Shown in pieces: positions 61,560 through 64,000 of a stretch of DNA of 64,000 bases. The position numbers and the translations under genes were made by a program. The notes beneath the pieces are model-generated. The model was not told where the DNA came from. It saw only the letters and a list, made by a program, of their open reading frames with translations, and did no database searches. The stretch covers positions 288,001 through 352,000 of the forward strand of contig JADJTG010000013.1 in NCBI GenBank assembly GCA_016711285.1, written 5' to 3'. This DNA comes from Sphingobacteriales bacterium (GTDB lineage: Bacteria > Bacteroidota > Bacteroidia > Chitinophagales > UBA2359). The stretch's first letter is position 1, and each line of letters opens with the position of its first letter.

Positions 61560-63203
61560 ATGGCAACAACTCCTAAACAACTTGAAAAAAACAGCAACGA
61601 TGATGCAATGCGTTTGGCTTATAGCGAAGTGCGCAAACGATTGGAGCGAATTGAACAGGGCGGCGGTACAAAAAACATAGAAAAAGAACACCAGCAAGGA
61701 AAATTCACCGCCCGCGAGCGTATTGAAAAACTATTGGATAAAAACACTTCTTTTTTAGAAATCGGTGCTTTCGCAGCTTATGATATGTATGCCGAGCAGG
61801 GCGGCTGTCCGGCGGCAGGTGTGGTGTGCGGCATTGGCACGGTGAGCGGCAGGTTGTGTATGATTGTTGCCAACGATGCTACCGTAAAAGCCGGAGCTTG
61901 GTTTCCGATGAGTGGCAAAAAGAATTTGCGCGCCCAAGAAATAGCGATGGAAAATCGCTTACCCGTCATTTATTTGGTGGATAGTGCGGGGGTGTTTTTA
62001 CCGATGCAAGATGAAATTTTTCCTGATAAAGAGCATTTTGGACGTATTTTTCGCAACAACGCTATTATGTCGTCTATGAATATTCCCCAAATTTCTGCCA
62101 TTATGGGCAGTTGTGTGGCGGGCGGTGCTTATTTGCCTATTATGAGTGATGAAGCCCTGATTGTGGAAAAAACGGGTTCTATATTTTTGGCAGGTCCTTA
62201 TTTGGTAAAAGCCGCTATCGGCGAAGATGTGGATAAAGAAACACTGGGCGGTGCAGCCATGCACAATACTATTTCGGGTGTGTGCGATTATCAGATGCCC
62301 GATGAAGAAAGTTGTATAGAGCAAATACGCCGTTTGGTGCACAAATTCGGTAAGCGGGCTACTGCTGGCTACGACCGCATCAAAGCGGAAGCCCCTGCCC
62401 TGCCCTTCGAAGAAATCTATGGCGTTTATCCCGATGGCGGTGCAAAACCCTACGATATGCGCGAAATTCTGAAATGCCTTTGCGACAACTCCCAATTTGA
62501 TGAATACAAGGCGCAATACGGTAAAACACTCATCTGTGCTACTGCCCGCATTGATGGCTGGGCGGTGGGCATTGTTGCCAACCAACGATTGGTGGTGCGC
62601 AGCGGCAAGGGCGAAATGCAACTCGGCGGCGTAATTTATTCGGAGGCGGCAGATAAAGCGGCGCGTTTTATTATGAACTGCAATCAGAAAAAAATACCAC
62701 TGGTTTTCCTGCACGATGTCACCGGATTTATGGTAGGCAGCCGCAGCGAGCAAGGAGGAATTATTAAAGACGGCGCGAAAATGGTCAATGCTGTTGCCAA
62801 CAGCATAGTGCCGAAGATAAGCATTGTAATCGGCAACAGCTATGGTGCGGGCAACTATGCGATGTGTGGCAAAGCCTACGACCCGCGTTTTATTTATGCC
62901 TGGCCTACTGCCAAAATTGCCGTGATGGGCGGCGAACAAGCTGCAAAAACATTGCTGCAAATTAAAGTGGCTTCGCTCAAAAAACAAGGGAAAGAAATAG
63001 ATAGCGAAACCGAAAAAAACTTACTCAACGAAATTAAAAGCCGATATGATGAGCAAACAACCGCCTACTATGCCGCCGCGCGCTTGTGGGTAGATGCTAT
63101 CATTGACCCGAAAGAAACTCGCCGTATTATTTCGCAAAGCATTGAAATAGCCAACCACGCTCCTATTGAAAAGGAATTTAATGTGGGTGTGAGTCAAACT
63201 TAG
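61560..63203 (+). CDS. Acyl-CoA carboxylase, carboxyltransferase (beta) subunit
   Basis: 547 residues. Transfers a carboxyl group from biotin to an acyl-CoA. The two crotonase-fold halves are visible: N-terminal with GKFTARERIEKLLD, CGIGTVSGRLC and IPQISAIMGSCVAGGAYLP; C-terminal with FLHDVTGFMVG, IVIGNSYGAGNYAMCG and KIAVMGGEQAAKTLL. The pattern is closest to methylcrotonyl-CoA carboxylase beta subunits (leucine breakdown), with propionyl- or geranyl-CoA carboxylase as alternatives. The biotin-carrying alpha subunit is not in the window. It is divergent from the SRP RNA gene. Confidence 0.9.
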   Translation: MATTPKQLEKNSNDDAMRLAYSEVRKRLERIEQGGGTKNIEKEHQQGKFTARERIEKLLDKNTSFLEIGAFAAYDMYAEQGGCPAAGVVCGIGTVSGRLCMIVANDATVKAGAWFPMSGKKNLRAQEIAMENRLPVIYLVDSAGVFLPMQDEIFPDKEHFGRIFRNNAIMSSMNIPQISAIMGSCVAGGAYLPIMSDEALIVEKTGSIFLAGPYLVKAAIGEDVDKETLGGAAMHNTISGVCDYQMPDEESCIEQIRRLVHKFGKRATAGYDRIKAEAPALPFEEIYGVYPDGGAKPYDMREILKCLCDNSQFDEYKAQYGKTLICATARIDGWAVGIVANQRLVVRSGKGEMQLGGVIYSEAADKAARFIMNCNQKKIPLVFLHDVTGFMVGSRSEQGGIIKDGAKMVNAVANSIVPKISIVIGNSYGAGNYAMCGKAYDPRFIYAWPTAKIAVMGGEQAAKTLLQIKVASLKKQGKEIDSETEKNLLNEIKSRYDEQTTAYYAAARLWVDAIIDPKETRRIISQSIEIANHAPIEKEFNVGVSQT

Positions 63204-63229
63204 ATGTTTTTTATCCACCCTTGTTTCTT

Positions 63230-63682
63230 TTATTCCAAAATCTGGGCGGTATGCTCGGCGGTGTTTACATTGCTGATGATACGCTCTATTTTTCCTTGCT
63301 CATCAATGATAAAAGTGGTGCGCAAAATGCCCATGTATTCGCGCCCCATAAATTTCTTTTTGCCCCATACGCCGTAGGCTTCGGCAATGCTGTGGTCTGT
63401 GTCGGCGAGGAGCGGGAAAGGTAAGTCGTATTTTGAAATAAACTTTTGATGTTTTTTTTCGTTGTCGGGGCTTATACCCAATAGCACATATCCGGCGGCT
63501 TGCAGCGCAGCATAATTGTCGCGCAGATTGCAGGCTTGGGCAGTGCAGCCAGGGGTATCATCTTTGGGATAAAAATATAAAATTACTTTTTTGCCGCTTA
63601 AATTTTCCAAAGCAACAGTGTTGCCATTTTGGTCTTTGCCACTGAAAACAGGAGCAATATCGCCCGTTTGTAGTACGCTCAT
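63230..63682 (-). CDS. bcp: Thioredoxin-dependent thiol peroxidase (Bcp/PrxQ peroxiredoxin)
   Basis: 150 residues from the ATG at 63682 (MSVLQTGDIAPVFSG), the usual PrxQ start; the longer open frame to 63901 runs into the recG region and is not credible. The peroxidatic Cys is in PKDDTPGCTAQACNLRD, and the second Cys five residues on is the likely resolving residue. It reduces hydrogen and lipid peroxides. A -7 element lies upstream at 63732-63739. Confidence 0.94.
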   Translation of the reverse strand: MSVLQTGDIAPVFSGKDQNGNTVALENLSGKKVILYFYPKDDTPGCTAQACNLRDNYAALQAAGYVLLGISPDNEKKHQKFISKYDLPFPLLADTDHSIAEAYGVWGKKKFMGREYMGILRTTFIIDEQGKIERIISNVNTAEHTAQILE

Positions 63683-63731
63683 AACTTGATGAATAAAATA
63701 GTTAAAAATGAAAAAGCATCGCTTGTCAGGG

Positions 63732-63739
63732 CAAAAGTA
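63732..63739 (-). promoter_or_regulatory. -7 element of bcp
   Basis: TACTTTTG on the minus strand, 50 bases before the ATG at 63682; this also excludes the longer upstream frame. Confidence 0.5.
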
Positions 63740-63754
63740 GTGAAAAAAAGGGCG

Positions 63755-63762
63755 TATTTTTG
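63755..63762 (+). promoter_or_regulatory. -7 element of recG
   Basis: TATTTTTG, matching TAnnTTTG, 36 bases before the ATG at 63798 and back-to-back with the bcp promoter. Confidence 0.45.
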
Positions 63763-63797
63763 TGCTTTTATACGATTTTATCCTTTTTTTAATAAAT

Positions 63798-64000
63798 ATG
63801 AATCCTCGCAGTGCTTCTATATTAGAGCGTCCGATTGAATATTTGAAAGGCGTGGGACCGCAGCGCGGTGCTTTGCTCCAAAGTGAATTGGGCATTTTCA
63901 CTTGCGGCGATTTGTTGCAGCATTATCCGTATCGCTATATCGACCGCACCAAAATCAACCGCATCACCGACATCAGCCCCGAAAGCCAATATATTCAGCT
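63798..64000 (+). CDS. recG: ATP-dependent DNA helicase RecG (5' part, cut by the window edge)
   Basis: The first 67 codons are present. They read MNPRSASILERPIEYLKGVG, then PQRGALLQSELGIFTCGDLL and HYPYRYIDRTKI, matching the N-terminal wedge-domain lead of RecG (IEYLKGVGPKRAxLL...FPxRYxDR). RecG remodels stalled replication forks and Holliday junctions. The helicase motifs lie outside the window. Confidence 0.9.
   Translation, partial: MNPRSASILERPIEYLKGVGPQRGALLQSELGIFTCGDLLQHYPYRYIDRTKINRITDISPESQYIQ

Noticed and set aside
61239..61569. Two minus-strand frames (61239-61526 and 61378-61569) as small proteins
   Set aside because: They cross the SRP RNA hairpin and its promoter in AT-rich DNA and show no protein-like pattern.
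61998..62987. 329-codon minus-strand frame opposite the acyl-CoA carboxylase gene
   Set aside because: The plus strand encodes an intact carboxyltransferase with all motifs; the reverse frame has no recognisable features.
63683..63901. N-terminal extension of the peroxiredoxin
   Set aside because: It is antisense to recG and spans both promoters; the family start is at 63682.

Overview
The window reads as a chromosomal segment of a Bacteroidota bacterium. I cannot place it below phylum. The signs are: the start of the window encodes a type IX secretion (T9SS) C-terminal sorting domain; many genes are preceded by the Bacteroidota -7 promoter element TAnnTTTG and by A-rich leaders rather than Shine-Dalgarno sites; there is a bacteroidal-type serine palmitoyltransferase, an RprX/RprY-like two-component pair, and several families largely confined to the phylum (DUF4294, DUF5606, DUF5916, MbnP-like). 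Coding DNA is moderately AT-rich and intergenic DNA is very AT-rich. No tRNA, rRNA, CRISPR array, prophage or intact insertion sequence was seen.

Layout. 1-3.8 kb: end of a frameshifted T9SS cargo gene, a cyclophilin lipoprotein, a small unknown gene, and an OmpA-like protein fused to a DUF937 domain. 3.9-9 kb: ileS with a DksA/TraR-like gene, then a frameshifted nspC. 9-21.6 kb, mostly minus strand: a J-domain-like coiled-coil protein behind serine palmitoyltransferase, a DUF3108 protein with a flippase-like membrane protein, ruvC (plus), mutL, glmS, an unknown secreted protein and a DUF5916 outer-membrane protein. 21.8-31.3 kb: mutY, DUF4294, an MbnP-like lipoprotein, DUF5606, a histidine phosphatase, an EGF-repeat lipoprotein, a fatty acid desaturase, a rhomboid protease, nadE and a tiny lipoprotein. 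31.5-41.3 kb (minus): methyltransferase and serS (overlapping by one base), a TrkH/KtrB potassium transporter, tsaE, tyrS, a SPOR protein and deoC (overlapping by four bases), a YebC-family regulator, and rpoN.

41.8-58.5 kb (plus): asnS (frameshifted), then one long ribosomal superoperon driven by a well-formed promoter at about 43.56 kb: rpsL-rpsG-fusA-rpsJ-rplC-rplD-rplW-rplB-rpsS-rplV-rpsC-rplP-rpmC-rpsQ-rplN-rplX-rplE-rpsN-rpsH-rplF-rplR-rpsE-rpmD-rplO-secY. This joins the str, S10 and spc clusters without tuf and ends at a strong terminator after secY; the alpha-operon genes (infA, rpmJ, rpsM, rpsK, rpsD, rpoA, rplQ) do not follow. 58.5-64 kb: an RprY/RprX-like pair whose kinase carries an extracytoplasmic PDZ domain, a bacterial SRP RNA gene on the minus strand, an acyl-CoA carboxylase beta subunit, a Bcp peroxiredoxin, and the start of recG.

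The window is mainly housekeeping, and I found no convincing new multi-gene system. The best leads are the PDZ-containing sensor kinase, an RGG-like Gly/Arg tail on ribosomal protein S3, a J-domain-like protein coupled to sphingolipid synthesis, the DUF937-OmpA fusion, an MbnP-like lipoprotein without a neighbouring MbnH, and leader/attenuator structures in the ribosomal superoperon. Four genes (the T9SS cargo, nspC, asnS, rpsN) carry single-step frameshifts. Two of them are normally essential, so base-level errors in the assembly are the simplest explanation.
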